A stretch of 64,000 nucleotides of DNA from Occultella aeris. GTDB lineage: Bacteria > Actinomycetota > Actinomycetes > Actinomycetales > Beutenbergiaceae. Below the pieces are notes generated by a model. It ran no database searches and was not told the origin of the DNA. It saw nothing but the letters and a program-made list of their open reading frames with translations. Shown in pieces: positions 27,899-37,654 of the stretch (positions are counted from its first letter, which is position 1; every line of letters starts with the position of its first letter). Location of the stretch: the NCBI RefSeq assembly GCF_902703175.1, contig NZ_CACRYJ010000048.1, positions 41,787-105,786 of the forward strand, given 5' to 3'. Made by a program: the position numbers and the translations under genes.

Positions 27899-28023
27899 GA
27901 TCTGTTCCTTCGCTCGAACCGGCGTGTTCCGGTGAGCTCAAGCGTGGAACCAGGCGCCCCTGGGACGTTCGGCCGAGATGCGGGCTGGGGATGCCGAGGC
28001 ATCAACTGCCAGGCTGTGGACGG

Positions 28024-29490
28024 TCAGGCGCCGCGAACACCTCGGCGCACGGCGGCGTGATCGGCGAGCGCGCCGGCCGTCGGCTCGCTCAGATCACGGC
28101 GGACCACGTCGGCGATCGCACTCGTGGTCCGGGTGAGATAGTCCTCGGACCGGGCGACCGCCGTCGCCTGTCGCTGTCGCTTCGCGGCGCTGAGCAGCAG
28201 GATCCCACCGATGAGCACGACGACGCCGCCGGCGGCGAGGGCCGCGGCGGGCACCGGGGTGTGCAGCACCAGGATCACGAGGGCACCGATCACGAGCGCG
28301 GCACCGAGGATGGTGGCGAGCACCCCCAGGATCCTTCGCCGAGCCGCCGCACCGTCCTGTGCGGAGGGCAACTCCTCGGCCGAGAGCACCTTCCACACGT
28401 GCGCGTCGAAGTCCGCACCGTCGGGGACCGTGGCGGTCACGGACTCCAGCCACAGCGGCGGCAGTCCCTTCGTCGCCTCGGCGATCCAGCGGTCCCGGAT
28501 CGCCTCGATCCGGCTGCGGGCCGGCTGCTGGACCGGGCTGAGCGCGACCCGCCGTGGGCTCGACACCGCCGACCGGATGGACTCGGTCACCGACGGTACC
28601 CCGGCCGCGACCGCGATTCGCTCGGCCGTGGCCTCCTCGTACGGCGGCTGCGGTTCGCCGTCGCCGAGGTGCGGTCGAAGCCGCTCGGTGATGGCGTCGA
28701 TCTCCGAGCGCGCGGTGCGGGCGCTGATGGACTCACCGGCAATGACCTCCCCCAGTTCACCGTGGAGCGCCTCCACGCCGTCACCGGCGCGTGCGGAGAC
28801 CATCCGGATCCGCACGTCGCCGAGGCCGTCCTCGTCGATCAGGCGTCGGACGTCGTCGCGGACCCGGTCGCGTGAGCCCTCCGGGATCGTGTCGATCTGG
28901 TTGATCACCACGATCATCGCCTCGTGCCTCGCGGCGAGCGCACGCAGGTACTTCTCATGGAGGGCGTTGTCCGCGTACTTCTGTGGGTCCACGACCCAGA
29001 CGAGCAGGTCGATCAGCGGCAGGAGACGGTTGACCTGAAGGGCGTGGTCCTCCTCGACGGAGTCGTGGTCCGGGAGGTCGAGCAGGACCAGCCCGTTCAG
29101 CGCCTCCTCGCCGGTGCCCGCGTCCAGTTCAGACACCCGCTGGATCCGCCGCTTCGGGTCCACCTGCAGGAAGTCCAGCAGCGCGGTGGCGTCGCTGCCC
29201 CACACGCACGCGGCGGCGCGCGCGGTGGTGGGCCGGAGCACGCCGACGTCGGCGAACTCGAGGCGGGTGAGCGCGTTGAACAGGCTGGACTTCCCGGAAC
29301 CGGTGCCGCCCACGAGCGCGACCACCGTGTAGTCCACGCCCAGTTCGACCCGCTGCGTCACCGCGGCGAGGTCGGCCCGGGCCCGGCCGACCACGTCGGC
29401 ATCGATCCGGTCACCGGCCAACTCCAGCGCCGTGCCGATCTCGGCGATCCGCCGGCTCAGTTCGGCGCCGGTCTCCGCGGCAGTGCTCAC
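28024..29490 (-). CDS. P-loop GTPase with membrane helices (YfjP/dynamin-like), second of a pair
   Basis: A 488-residue GTPase. G1 is VALVGGTGSGKSSLFNAL (about residues 55-72), G3 is LLDLPDHDSVEED and G4 VINQIDTI. Two hydrophobic helices near the C-terminus (ILGAALVIGALVILVLHT and ALAAGGVVVLIGGILLL) suggest membrane attachment. The GTG start (29488-29490) overlaps the stop of the upstream GTPase. Such tandem GTPases are common in actinobacteria next to tRNA-Arg; membrane remodelling is possible but unproved. Confidence 0.85.
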   Translation of the reverse strand: MSTAAETGAELSRRIAEIGTALELAGDRIDADVVGRARADLAAVTQRVELGVDYTVVALVGGTGSGKSSLFNALTRLEFADVGVLRPTTARAAACVWGSDATALLDFLQVDPKRRIQRVSELDAGTGEEALNGLVLLDLPDHDSVEEDHALQVNRLLPLIDLLVWVVDPQKYADNALHEKYLRALAARHEAMIVVINQIDTIPEGSRDRVRDDVRRLIDEDGLGDVRIRMVSARAGDGVEALHGELGEVIAGESISARTARSEIDAITERLRPHLGDGEPQPPYEEATAERIAVAAGVPSVTESIRSAVSSPRRVALSPVQQPARSRIEAIRDRWIAEATKGLPPLWLESVTATVPDGADFDAHVWKVLSAEELPSAQDGAAARRRILGVLATILGAALVIGALVILVLHTPVPAAALAAGGVVVLIGGILLLSAAKRQRQATAVARSEDYLTRTTSAIADVVRRDLSEPTAGALADHAAVRRGVRGA

Positions 29491-31115
29491 AGGTACCCCT
29501 TCAGCTCGCTCGCGCGCACACGCAGCCGGTGCGCCGCGCCGTCGTCCAGGCCGATGCCGTCGAGAGCGGTCAGGAACGGCTCGGCCTCGGCGTTCACCGC
29601 GACCTCCGCCCAGTCCGCCAGGTCCCGGCGCAGGCGGGTGACAGCGCTCGTTCCACGATCACCGAAGATCCGCCGCACCGCCCGCTCGGCCCCGTCCAGG
29701 CCGGCTGCGGCCACCTCCACCAGGGCGGACAGCGCGTCGGGCTCCAGCCCGGCGTCGTCACCGACCGGTCTGAGCGCCGCGCAGACGTCCGCGACGACGT
29801 CGTCCCATTCCCGTACGAGCACCTCGAGGCGGTTCGTGCGAACCGTGACCGAGGCATCGGCAGCGACCAGCTCGGCGACCTGCCTGCCCGCCGACGTGCG
29901 CTCGGCCGCCGTGCGCACCAGTCGCTCGCCGCGTTCGGCGGCCTCCTTGATCAGCGTGCGGGTCGCCCCGATTGCCACCTCCCGCAGGTTCCGCACCGAC
30001 TCGTTGCGCGCGTTGGCGGCCCGGCGGAAGCGCCAGTTCTCGAACACGTTCGCGGGCGGCGCGACGAGCGGGGCGAGGATGCCACCGCTGCTGGCGCCGG
30101 CCAGCCACGTCGTGGTCGGAGCCCCGGTGGCCGCCGCACCGGAGGCGACATCCGCCTTCGCCTGGGCCGCCGCGCTCGACGGCGCAGCGGCCAGTTGGTT
30201 GCGCAGCGCCAGCGCGGTCCGGCGTTGGGTGTCCAACGCCGCGGCGACGTCTTGGACGTCCTGACGTAGCGCGGGCCACGCGCCGCGCACGGTGCGGGCG
30301 ATGATGCTCCGGGACTGGCTCTGGGAGCCGAGCACGGTGAGCCACTTGGCGAACTCGGCGACCCGCTCCGGGGGCAGGACCCCCTCATGCGGCCCCACGT
30401 CGGGGATCACGAAGAACGGGACCGCTCCGAAGCCCTGCGCGTCGAGGCGGTCGAACAGGTCCCGGCGGACCTTGCCGAGTCCGGCCCGCTCCACCCGGTT
30501 GAGCACGACGGCGAGGGAGACGCCGCGCTCGGACGCGGTGTGCAGTCGCGCCCACGGCACTGCGTCGCCGTACCGGGACCCGGTGGTCACGAACACCCAC
30601 AGGTCGGCGAGCTCGACGAGTTCGTCGGCAAGGCCACGGTTGCCGGAGTGCACGGAGTCGAGGTCCGGGGCGTCCAGCAGAGCGAGCCCACGTGGCACCT
30701 CCTCGTGGGCACTCACCCGAGCGACGGCGGTGACCGGGTGCTCCTCGAGCAGTTCCGCATCCTTGGGGTGCACCACGAGGACGGGCTCGCGGGTGGTGGG
30801 CCGCAGTACGCCGGCCTCGCTCACGTCCGAGCCGACCACGGAGTTGACGATGGTGGACTTGCCCGCGCCGGTACTTCCACCGACCACCACGATCACCGGG
30901 GCCGCGACCTGCTTCAGCCGCGGCAGCAGGTGATTGCGGACCTGCGTGGAGAGCCGGTCGCGACGGCCACGCGCGTTCTCGGCGTCGGCGGTGTCCAGGG
31001 GCAGCGACGCGGCGTCGAGGTTGGCCAGCAGGTCCTCGATGACCTCGACCATCGGCAGCCGCTCCGGGCGCGCGGTCACGTCCGGGTCTGCGGTGGTGGT
31101 GGGCGTGTCGGTCAC
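29487..31115 (-). CDS. P-loop GTPase (dynamin-like), first of a pair
   Basis: A 542-residue GTPase coupled to the gene at 28024. The GTG at 31113-31115 (MTDTPTTTADPD) is preferred to a start further upstream because low-complexity sequence precedes it. G1 is VIVVVGGSTGAGKSTIVNS, G3 is LALLDAPDLDSVHSG and G4 is VVLNRVERAG. The rest is helical, with a Gly/Ala/Pro-rich hydrophobic loop (TTTWLAGASSGGILAPLVAP) that could be a membrane paddle. No TM helix is as clear as in its partner. The function is unknown. Confidence 0.85.
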   Translation of the reverse strand: MTDTPTTTADPDVTARPERLPMVEVIEDLLANLDAASLPLDTADAENARGRRDRLSTQVRNHLLPRLKQVAAPVIVVVGGSTGAGKSTIVNSVVGSDVSEAGVLRPTTREPVLVVHPKDAELLEEHPVTAVARVSAHEEVPRGLALLDAPDLDSVHSGNRGLADELVELADLWVFVTTGSRYGDAVPWARLHTASERGVSLAVVLNRVERAGLGKVRRDLFDRLDAQGFGAVPFFVIPDVGPHEGVLPPERVAEFAKWLTVLGSQSQSRSIIARTVRGAWPALRQDVQDVAAALDTQRRTALALRNQLAAAPSSAAAQAKADVASGAAATGAPTTTWLAGASSGGILAPLVAPPANVFENWRFRRAANARNESVRNLREVAIGATRTLIKEAAERGERLVRTAAERTSAGRQVAELVAADASVTVRTNRLEVLVREWDDVVADVCAALRPVGDDAGLEPDALSALVEVAAAGLDGAERAVRRIFGDRGTSAVTRLRRDLADWAEVAVNAEAEPFLTALDGIGLDDGAAHRLRVRASELKGYL

Positions 31116-31306
31116 GGCCCTAGCCTGCCCGTTCCGGGTGCCCTGGACCAAACGCGGCCCCGCGGAACCTGAGGCGGTCGTGACGGATCGGTACCGGTCC
31201 CGGCGGCGGCAGTGCAGGAGGGTCGGGACACGGTGGACATTCTATGCGCGGCGTAGGCGATCAACCCCGACGGCGGAGCGCCCGCACCCGGATATCCTGA
31301 GCGGGC

Positions 31307-31379
<73 letters not shown>

Positions 31380-31495
31380 CCGCGTTCAGGGGCACCGCGT
31401 GCCGACGCTGTTCGGCCGGACCACCAACGACGTCTGTCGGGCGCGCCACCCAAAGTGGCCCCTGGCACACCCGCCGATCGCAGCGGTCGGTCGCG

Positions 31496-31870
31496 TCACG
31501 GCCGAGGTGTTCGCCGCGCGGCCTCGGCGAGCAGTTCCTGGATTCCAGGTCTGTCGACGTCCGTGGCGGTGACGAACCGGATGTGCCTGGCCCGCTTCCC
31601 GGTGCCCTCGAGGAGTTCGCCCGGGTCATGGTCGGCGAGCTCGGCGCCCCTGGCGAACATCAGGTTGACGTGCGCTGTGTGCGGTGCGATTCCGGCGACC
31701 AGGAATGTGTACGTGCCGGGCTTGAAGGAGTATCCGATCAACCCGGACGCCGGGTCCGGCTCCTCGAGCACCTGCGGGATGGTCCCGGCCACCAGGTCCC
31801 GAAGCCGTTGGACGATCTCCCGGACGGGCGCGTCGAGGCCGCCGGTGACGTCCTCGACGCGGCCGCCCAT
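31496..31870 (-). CDS. DUF1801 domain protein
   Basis: A 124-residue protein with the YdhG/DUF1801 pattern: an N-terminal helix (PVREIVQRLRDLVAGTIPQV) then LIGYSFKPGTYTFLVAGIAP and VNLMFARGAEL. Proteins of this fold are small cytoplasmic alpha/beta proteins, one branch related to iron chaperones; the role here is unknown. The ATG at 31868-31870 gives the family length. It precedes no obvious partner gene. Confidence 0.75.
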   Translation of the reverse strand: MGGRVEDVTGGLDAPVREIVQRLRDLVAGTIPQVLEEPDPASGLIGYSFKPGTYTFLVAGIAPHTAHVNLMFARGAELADHDPGELLEGTGKRARHIRFVTATDVDRPGIQELLAEAARRTPRP

Positions 31871-31899
31871 CGCGGCATCCTACGTACGTCGGTTCGCCG

Positions 31900-32283
31900 T
31901 CAGGCGGCCAGCGCCTTGGCCTTGATGCCGTTGAACTCCTCCGCGGTGATCGTGCCCGAGTCGAGGAGCTGCTTGGCCTTCGCGATCTCGTCGGTCGGGC
32001 TGGCGGCCGCGACGGAACGGATGTAGTCGTCAGCGGCCTGCTGGGACTGCTGGATCTGCTTCACGTTGCGCTCGGCCATGCCGTCGCCGCGAGCGATCAG
32101 GTAGATGAGCGCGGTGAGCAGCGGCACGAAGACCAGGAAGATCAGCCAGATCGCCTTCTTCCAGCCCGCCAGGCTCTTGTCTCGGAACAGGTCGGAGATG
32201 ATCGTGATCAGGGTGACCAATGCGGCGATGAACACGAACGCCCAGAAGAAGACAACGATGACGTTCCAGATCGTCTCGAACAC
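31900..32283 (-). CDS. Small membrane protein with PLDc_N-like helices and SHOCT tail
   Basis: A 127-residue protein starting at the GTG 32281-32283 (MFETIWNVIVVFFW), 8 nt after GAGGAG. Two membrane helices (VIVVFFWAFVFIAALVTLI and AIWLIFLVFVPLLTALIYLI) flank a basic loop (RDKSLAGWKK). The C-terminus carries a SHOCT domain (DEIAKAKQLLDSGTITAEEF), a short oligomerisation motif. The pattern is widespread in actinobacteria; the function is unknown, perhaps envelope stress. Confidence 0.82.
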   Translation of the reverse strand: MFETIWNVIVVFFWAFVFIAALVTLITIISDLFRDKSLAGWKKAIWLIFLVFVPLLTALIYLIARGDGMAERNVKQIQQSQQAADDYIRSVAAASPTDEIAKAKQLLDSGTITAEEFNGIKAKALAA

Positions 32284-32442
32284 TGTGGGACTCCTCAACT
32301 CGGTCAAGCACGGACCAACTGACGACGACGCCCTGAGGGCGCTCGGGTGCGTAATGCCGCACCGTTGGCCGATCGTGGCATGGCGGATCGAGTGGCGGAC
32401 CCACCCGTTTCGGGTGAGCCCGTGGCCGCCGAGCCGGCGTGG

Positions 32443-33531
32443 CTACCGCTCCGGTCGAAGCGGAATCTTCACGTCCGAGCCGCCCTCCTCGGTGAGCCGC
32501 TCCCCCATCTGCACCAGGGTCGGCTCACCGACGAATCCACCCGCGAACAGGGCCTGTCCCTGCGTGAACGACGCGGCGCGAGCCAGAAGTTCCTCTGGTA
32601 CGAACCCGAAGACCTCGGCGAGCTCGGCCAGGTCACGCGGTGCGTTCATCCGCATGAGGCCGAGGTTGTCGCACTGCGACAGGACGTTCGGGTGGATCTT
32701 GGTGGGACGTTGGGTGGACACGAACAGCCACAGGCCGAACTTCCGGCCCTCTGCAGCGATCTGGATGACCCGGTCCGTCAGCGCGCGTTCGATGGCCGTC
32801 ACCGGGTCCGGCGGACAGATGTTGTGCGCCTCGTCGATCACGATCAGGACCGGGCGCCGGGACTCCCGGGTGTCCCACAGGTGCTCGATCACGGCCAGGG
32901 CAGCGACCTTCGGCTCGGCCGGATGAGCGAACCCGCCGAGGTCGAGCACGGTCACTGCGGGGCGTTCGTCGATGATCTGGTTCGCCGACGTGGCGCCGCG
33001 TGACCACAGCTCCCACTCGAGCACCTGGAGGTTCTCGATCCGCCGGGCCAGCCGCTGCCGGCCGGGATCGTTCGAGTCGCGCAGGCTCGCGAGGAAGGTC
33101 TCGTTCGTGAAGGTCCGGTGGTCCGCGTCGACGTGCAGGAGGACGTTGTACTCCTCGGCGTCCGCGATCGGGTCGAGCTGGAGCACGGCCGCCTTCGACG
33201 CGGCAGACAGGTCGACGAAGGCGACGTGCAGCCGCTCGCCGTGTGGTCGCGTGGAGTGCAGGATCCGGACGTCCGAACCCGTGATCGCCGCGATGGCGTC
33301 CGGGTCCCGCCCTGGCCGTGTCTGGTGCAGCCGGGTGAAGTCGGCGTTCGGGTCGAGGATGAGGATCGGCAGCTCGGTCCGGAGTAGGAGCTGCTCGAGC
33401 ACCACCCCCAGCGCGTACGTCTTTCCCGACCCGCTCTGGCCGCACCAGAACGTGTGTCGGTTGAACCGAGCAGCGGCCAGGCGGGCCTCGTCCTCGGGCC
33501 GCTCCAGCCGTGTGCCGATCGTCAGGTCCAC
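32443..33531 (-). CDS. HerA/FtsK-like P-loop ATPase
   Basis: A 362-residue ATPase. The GTG at 33529-33531 (MDLTIGTRLERPEDE) is chosen over longer frames because upstream residues are low-complexity. Walker A is WCGQSGSGKTYALGVVLEQ (about 30), Walker B is VLIVIDEAHNICPPD, and IHPNVLSQCDNLGLMRMN with FVSTQRPTKI fits the sensor and arginine region of the HerA (DUF87/DUF853) family. HerA partners usually include NurA nuclease; none is adjacent. A role in DNA translocation or defence is possible but not shown. Confidence 0.8.
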   Translation of the reverse strand: MDLTIGTRLERPEDEARLAAARFNRHTFWCGQSGSGKTYALGVVLEQLLLRTELPILILDPNADFTRLHQTRPGRDPDAIAAITGSDVRILHSTRPHGERLHVAFVDLSAASKAAVLQLDPIADAEEYNVLLHVDADHRTFTNETFLASLRDSNDPGRQRLARRIENLQVLEWELWSRGATSANQIIDERPAVTVLDLGGFAHPAEPKVAALAVIEHLWDTRESRRPVLIVIDEAHNICPPDPVTAIERALTDRVIQIAAEGRKFGLWLFVSTQRPTKIHPNVLSQCDNLGLMRMNAPRDLAELAEVFGFVPEELLARAASFTQGQALFAGGFVGEPTLVQMGERLTEEGGSDVKIPLRPER

Positions 33532-33754
33532 GCCTGGCAGCCTTGCACATGGCCCCCGGCGCGGACAGGACGTTCGCCGTGTTCCGGGGAGAATCACCCG
33601 GGATGGATGAGGCCGGCCGGTCGCCCGGACCCGGTCGGAGGGCTGTAAGACTCGGCCATATGAGCGAACGCATCGACGATGCGCACCACGAGGTGCCCCG
33701 AGCCGGCGACGGCGGCGCACCCTGAGCGACCGGGTCCCGCCACGCCACTGGGGC

Positions 33755-34564
33755 TCAGGCGGTCGCGCCGGGCGCGTGCCTGCCGATCGGGATCACCATG
33801 GGCGCGCCGGTGCGCGGATCGGCGACGACGTCGCACGGCAGGTCGAAGACCTCGCGCACGGTCTGCGCCGTCACGACGGTCGCAGGTGGCCCGGCGGCGA
33901 CGATGCGCCCGTCACGCATCGCGACGAGGTGGTCGGCGTACCTGGCTGCGAGGTTCAGCTCGTGCAGCACCAGGACGATCGTGGTGCCCCGCTCCCGGTT
34001 CAGGTCGACGAGCAGGTCGAGCAGCTCGATCTGGTGGTTGATGTCGAGGAACGTGGTCGGCTCGTCCAGCAGCAGGATGTCGGTCTGCTGGGCGAGCGCC
34101 ATCGCGATCCAGACCCGCTGGCGCTGGCCGCCGGAGAGCTCGGCAACCGGACGGTCGATGAGGTCGAGGGTCGCGGTCGCGCGCAGTGCGATGTCGACCG
34201 CGGCGTCGTCGGCCGCGCTCCACCGCCGGAACCAGCCCTGATGCGGGTGCCTGCCCCGTCCGACGAGATCGGCGACGGTGATCCCGTCGGGCGCGACCGG
34301 GGCCTGGGGCAGCATCCCGAGGACCCGCGCCACGTCGCTCGGTCGCATCCGGTGCAGCGGCTCGCCGTCGAGGTGGACCACTCCTGAGCGCGGCTCGAGG
34401 AGCCGCGCGAACCCGCGCAGGAGCGTGGACTTGCCTGATGCGTTCGCGCCGATGATCGCAGTGATCCGGCCCGTGGGCACGCTCAGGTCGACCTCGTGCA
34501 CGACCGGGGTCGCGTTGTAGCCGAGCGTCAGTGCGCTGGCCTCGAGGAGGTGTTCGGGGCTCAC
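33755..34564 (-). CDS. Iron-siderophore ABC importer ATPase
   Basis: A 269-residue FepC-type ATPase. The GTG at 34562-34564 overlaps the permease stop (GTGA). Walker A is GANASGKSTLLRGFARLL, the signature AELSGGQRQRVWIAMALAQQ, Walker B ILLLDEPTTFLDINHQ (the FLD variant is typical for siderophore and cobalamin importers), and the switch VLVLHELNLAARY. It is the last of four genes behind an iron box and powers both permeases. Confidence 0.95.
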   Translation of the reverse strand: MSPEHLLEASALTLGYNATPVVHEVDLSVPTGRITAIIGANASGKSTLLRGFARLLEPRSGVVHLDGEPLHRMRPSDVARVLGMLPQAPVAPDGITVADLVGRGRHPHQGWFRRWSAADDAAVDIALRATATLDLIDRPVAELSGGQRQRVWIAMALAQQTDILLLDEPTTFLDINHQIELLDLLVDLNRERGTTIVLVLHELNLAARYADHLVAMRDGRIVAAGPPATVVTAQTVREVFDLPCDVVADPRTGAPMVIPIGRHAPGATA

Positions 34565-35604
34565 GTGCCGCTCGATTCCCGCGCGGCGCTGATCAGCACC
34601 CACGCGATGTAGGGGGCACCGAAGATGCCCGTGACGACTCCTGTCGAGATCGGCCATGCCAGCGCGTGCTGCGCCACCAGGTCGGCCACCTGGAGGATGA
34701 CGGCACCCATCAGGCCGGCGGCGACGATGCTCCGACTGGCTGGGCCGAGCGCGATCGTCGCTATCGGTCCCGCGAGCATCGCGACGAAGGCGACCGGGCC
34801 CACGGCCGCCGTCGCCACCGAGACCAGCACGGTCGCGACGCCGAGCAGCACGAAGCGGTCGCGCTCGGCGCGGGCGCCGAGCATCCGAGCCGGCTCGTCG
34901 CCGAGTTCGAGCGCGCGCAGCATCCGGGCGAGGCCGGGCCCGACCAGGGCGACGGCGGCCAGCAGCACCGCCACGACCGTGACCAGGCCGGGGGTCGCCA
35001 TCCCGACCGAGCCGACGAGCCAGCTGAGCGCCGCACGCGCGTCGGTGAACTCGGCACGGGCAACGAGGTAGGAGGTGACCGACGACGCGAAGGCCGCCAC
35101 CCCGATCCCGACGAGGATGAACCGGTACTCGGACACGCCTCGGCGCCACGCGAGGAGGTAGACCCCGGCCGCGGTCGCGAGGCCACCGAGGAGAGCGTAG
35201 CCGGACAGCGTGAACCCGGCGACGCCGCCGAGCACGAGCGCGGCCGCGGCGGCCGTGCCCGCCCCCGCGGCGACACCGAGGAAGTCCGGCGAGGCGAGCG
35301 GATTGCCGAGGACCCGCTGGAACAGCGTCCCGGAGACCCCGAGCGCGATACCCACGAGGGCCGCGGCACCGGCCCGGGTCAGGCGCAGCTCCCGGACCAC
35401 GAACACGGTGGCGTCCTCGCCGACGCCGATGGCCGCCAGGACCGCCTCGATCGGCGGCACCACGACGCTGCCGACCACCAGGGAGAGCACGAACAACACG
35501 GCCACCGCCACACCGAGGGCCGCCACCACCACGCCGACACGGCGACGCGCGCCCGCGCGGTAGCGACGGGCCGCCGTCGCGACCGGGGCCACGACCGCCG
35601 TCAT
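34561..35604 (-). CDS. Iron-siderophore ABC importer permease (FecCD), second
   Basis: A 347-residue FecCD permease with about ten helices. The ATG overlaps the first permease's stop (ATGA). ALVGIALGVSGTLFQRVLGNPLASPDFLG is the family signature (cited in part: GTLFQRVLGNPLASPDFLG), and VGPVAFVAMLAGPIA matches the cytoplasmic coupling region. It forms a heterodimeric channel with the permease at 35601. Confidence 0.95.
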   Translation of the reverse strand: MTAVVAPVATAARRYRAGARRRVGVVVAALGVAVAVLFVLSLVVGSVVVPPIEAVLAAIGVGEDATVFVVRELRLTRAGAAALVGIALGVSGTLFQRVLGNPLASPDFLGVAAGAGTAAAAALVLGGVAGFTLSGYALLGGLATAAGVYLLAWRRGVSEYRFILVGIGVAAFASSVTSYLVARAEFTDARAALSWLVGSVGMATPGLVTVVAVLLAAVALVGPGLARMLRALELGDEPARMLGARAERDRFVLLGVATVLVSVATAAVGPVAFVAMLAGPIATIALGPASRSIVAAGLMGAVILQVADLVAQHALAWPISTGVVTGIFGAPYIAWVLISAARESSGT

Positions 35605-36635
35605 ATCTTCACGATCTTGCGGAACCGCACCAGAAGGACGAAGACAGGCGCTCCGAGCACGCCGATCACCACGCCCACCGGCACCTCAGCCGTCGGCAGC
35701 AGCACCCGGCCCAGGATGTCGGAGCCGAGCACCAGCACCGGCCCCAGCAGCGCGGAGTAGACGAGGATCCACCGGTAGTCAGCCCCGGTGATGAGCCGGG
35801 CGAGGTGCGGAATCATCAGGCCGACGAACACGATCGGCCCACATGCCGCCGTCGCGGCCCCGCACAGGACCGCCACGATCGCGAACAGCACCCCGCGGGT
35901 GCGGCTGATGCGCAGCCCGAGGGTGCTGGCGAGGTCGTCACCGAGCGAGAGCAGGTTGAGGGCACGCCCGGTGAACAGGGCAGCGACGATGCCGATGGCG
36001 AAGTAGGGGGCCAACTGGACCAGGACCGGGTAGTACCGCCCCGCGAGCGCACCGACCTGCCACATCCGCAACTCGTTCAGCGCGTCCGGATCCGCGAGCA
36101 GGACGGCCGAGGTGAACGAGCTGCACAGGGCCGTCGCGGCGGCCCCCGCGAGGGCCAGCTTGATGGGGGTCGCCCCCTCGCGTCCGACCGCCGCGATCGC
36201 GTAGACGACCACCGTGGCCACGCCAGCGCCCGCGAACGCGAACCACACCGCACCGCTCACCGGCATCGCTGCGAACAGGACCGCAGCGACCACGACCGCC
36301 AGCGCCGCGCCCGCATTGATGCCCAGCACGCCGGGGTCGGCGAGCGGGTTGCGCGCGACTCCCTGCAGGATCGTCCCGCCGAGGGCGAGCGCGGACCCGA
36401 CCACGATCGCGATGAGGGTCCGAGGCATCCGCATCTCCCGGATCACCGTGGCGTCGGCCAGGTCGGTCGCCCCGATCAGGGCGTTCCAGACATCGACCGG
36501 GGCGACGTCACGCGAGCCAAGGCCGAGGCTGACCAGGACGAGGGCGACCAGGACGACGACCGCCGGCAGCAGACCGAGTGCGCGACCGGAGCGTCGTGCG
36601 ACCGAGGGCGGTGGCGCGACCTGCGTCGCGCTCAC
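35601..36635 (-). CDS. Iron-siderophore ABC importer permease (FecCD), first
   Basis: A 344-residue FecCD permease beginning at a GTG overlapped by the binding-protein stop. GGTILQGVARNPLADPGVLG is the family signature, and ACGPIVFVGLMIPHLARLI is the conserved coupling helix region. Its partner is the permease at 34561. Expression should follow the iron box at 37655. Confidence 0.95.
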   Translation of the reverse strand: MSATQVAPPPSVARRSGRALGLLPAVVVLVALVLVSLGLGSRDVAPVDVWNALIGATDLADATVIREMRMPRTLIAIVVGSALALGGTILQGVARNPLADPGVLGINAGAALAVVVAAVLFAAMPVSGAVWFAFAGAGVATVVVYAIAAVGREGATPIKLALAGAAATALCSSFTSAVLLADPDALNELRMWQVGALAGRYYPVLVQLAPYFAIGIVAALFTGRALNLLSLGDDLASTLGLRISRTRGVLFAIVAVLCGAATAACGPIVFVGLMIPHLARLITGADYRWILVYSALLGPVLVLGSDILGRVLLPTAEVPVGVVIGVLGAPVFVLLVRFRKIVKI

Positions 36636-37639
36636 TCGCCGACGGAGGAGTCCGTGGCCCGGATGACCTCGGCGAGGCGGGTGAGCTCGGCGGCGTAGTC
36701 ACCATAGGTGTGGACCCAGTACGCGGGCCACGTCGTGGTCTGGCCGGCAGCGAACGCGGCGATCTCACGCGAGATCGGCGCCTCGGCGAGGATCGCCTCG
36801 TTGCCGGGGTGGTTGCGGTCGTCGAACAGGAGCAGGTCCGGCTGGTAGGTGTCCGCGGTCTCCATGCTCAGCGTCTCCCAGTACGGGAAGTCGGGGTCCG
36901 GAGTCTCCGGGACGATGACGTCCAGGCCCCAGCGCTGGAAGTCGAGCAGTTCGGGAGCGTAGGCGGGCACGGCGACGGAGTAGTCCGTGTCCCAGGGGCT
37001 GATCGCGAGCGCGGTCACGCCGGGGTTCTCCTCGTTCGCGGCCTCGAAGTCGGCCACGGCCTCCTCGAACGTGGCGCGCGACTGGGCGATCGCCTCGGGA
37101 TCCGCACCGAGCGAGGCGGCGAGGTCGGCGTAGCCCTCGATCAGAGTGACGATGGAGTCACCCTGGCTCGCCCCGACCACGGGAGCGAGGTCCGCCAACC
37201 GACGGCTGGAGTCCTCGACGCCCGCCTCGAAACCACTGTAGGCCTCCTCGACCGGCCACCAGTCGCCGACGATCAGGTCGGGTGCCAGCTCGGCAGCGGC
37301 GGCGACGTCGATCTTGCCCCACTCCTGGCCGATCACCTCGACGCCGGTGAAGTCCACGCCCTGCAGACCGACGTCCTCGGAGACCGGCGAGCTCGCCCAG
37401 ATCGCGACGGGCGTGATGCCGAACTCCATGAGGACCTTCGCGGCGTACGCCTCGGCGATGATCCGCACCGGAACCTCATCCGCGGTGTAGGTCTCGCCGT
37501 CGCCCGAGACATAGGTCCAGCCGGGTTCCGCCGACGAGCCGCCCTCGGCGTCGGCCTCCGATTGCCCCGCGCATCCTCCGACGGCGACCGTGAGAACGGC
37601 AGAGATGAGCACTGCGGTGATACGGGCACGACGGCGCAT
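36632..37639 (-). CDS. Iron-siderophore binding lipoprotein
   Basis: A 335-residue FepB/FhuD-type solute-binding lipoprotein. The ATG at 37637-37639 (MRRRARIT) has TGGAGTG ahead; a GTG 4 codons upstream overlaps it. The lipobox is VGGC (about C23). The mature protein has the two-lobe class III pattern with VRIIAEAYAAKVLMEFGITP and AAELAPDLIVGDWWPVEEAY. It is the first gene of the iron operon, 16 nt after the iron box. The siderophore is unknown, and no biosynthesis genes are near. Confidence 0.93.
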   Translation of the reverse strand: MRRRARITAVLISAVLTVAVGGCAGQSEADAEGGSSAEPGWTYVSGDGETYTADEVPVRIIAEAYAAKVLMEFGITPVAIWASSPVSEDVGLQGVDFTGVEVIGQEWGKIDVAAAAELAPDLIVGDWWPVEEAYSGFEAGVEDSSRRLADLAPVVGASQGDSIVTLIEGYADLAASLGADPEAIAQSRATFEEAVADFEAANEENPGVTALAISPWDTDYSVAVPAYAPELLDFQRWGLDVIVPETPDPDFPYWETLSMETADTYQPDLLLFDDRNHPGNEAILAEAPISREIAAFAAGQTTTWPAYWVHTYGDYAAELTRLAEVIRATDSSVGE

Positions 37640-37654
37640 GGAACACTCCACAAG

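Noticed and set aside
32407..32421. Small hairpin CACCCG-TTT-CGGGTG after the HerA gene
   Set aside because: Six base pairs occur by chance often at this GC content; no U tract.
33660..33725. 21-codon frame (MSERIDDAHHEVPRAGDGGAP) upstream of the HerA gene
   Set aside because: It has no ribosome site and no neighbour it could lead into on the plus strand; chance is likely, though a small peptide cannot be excluded.
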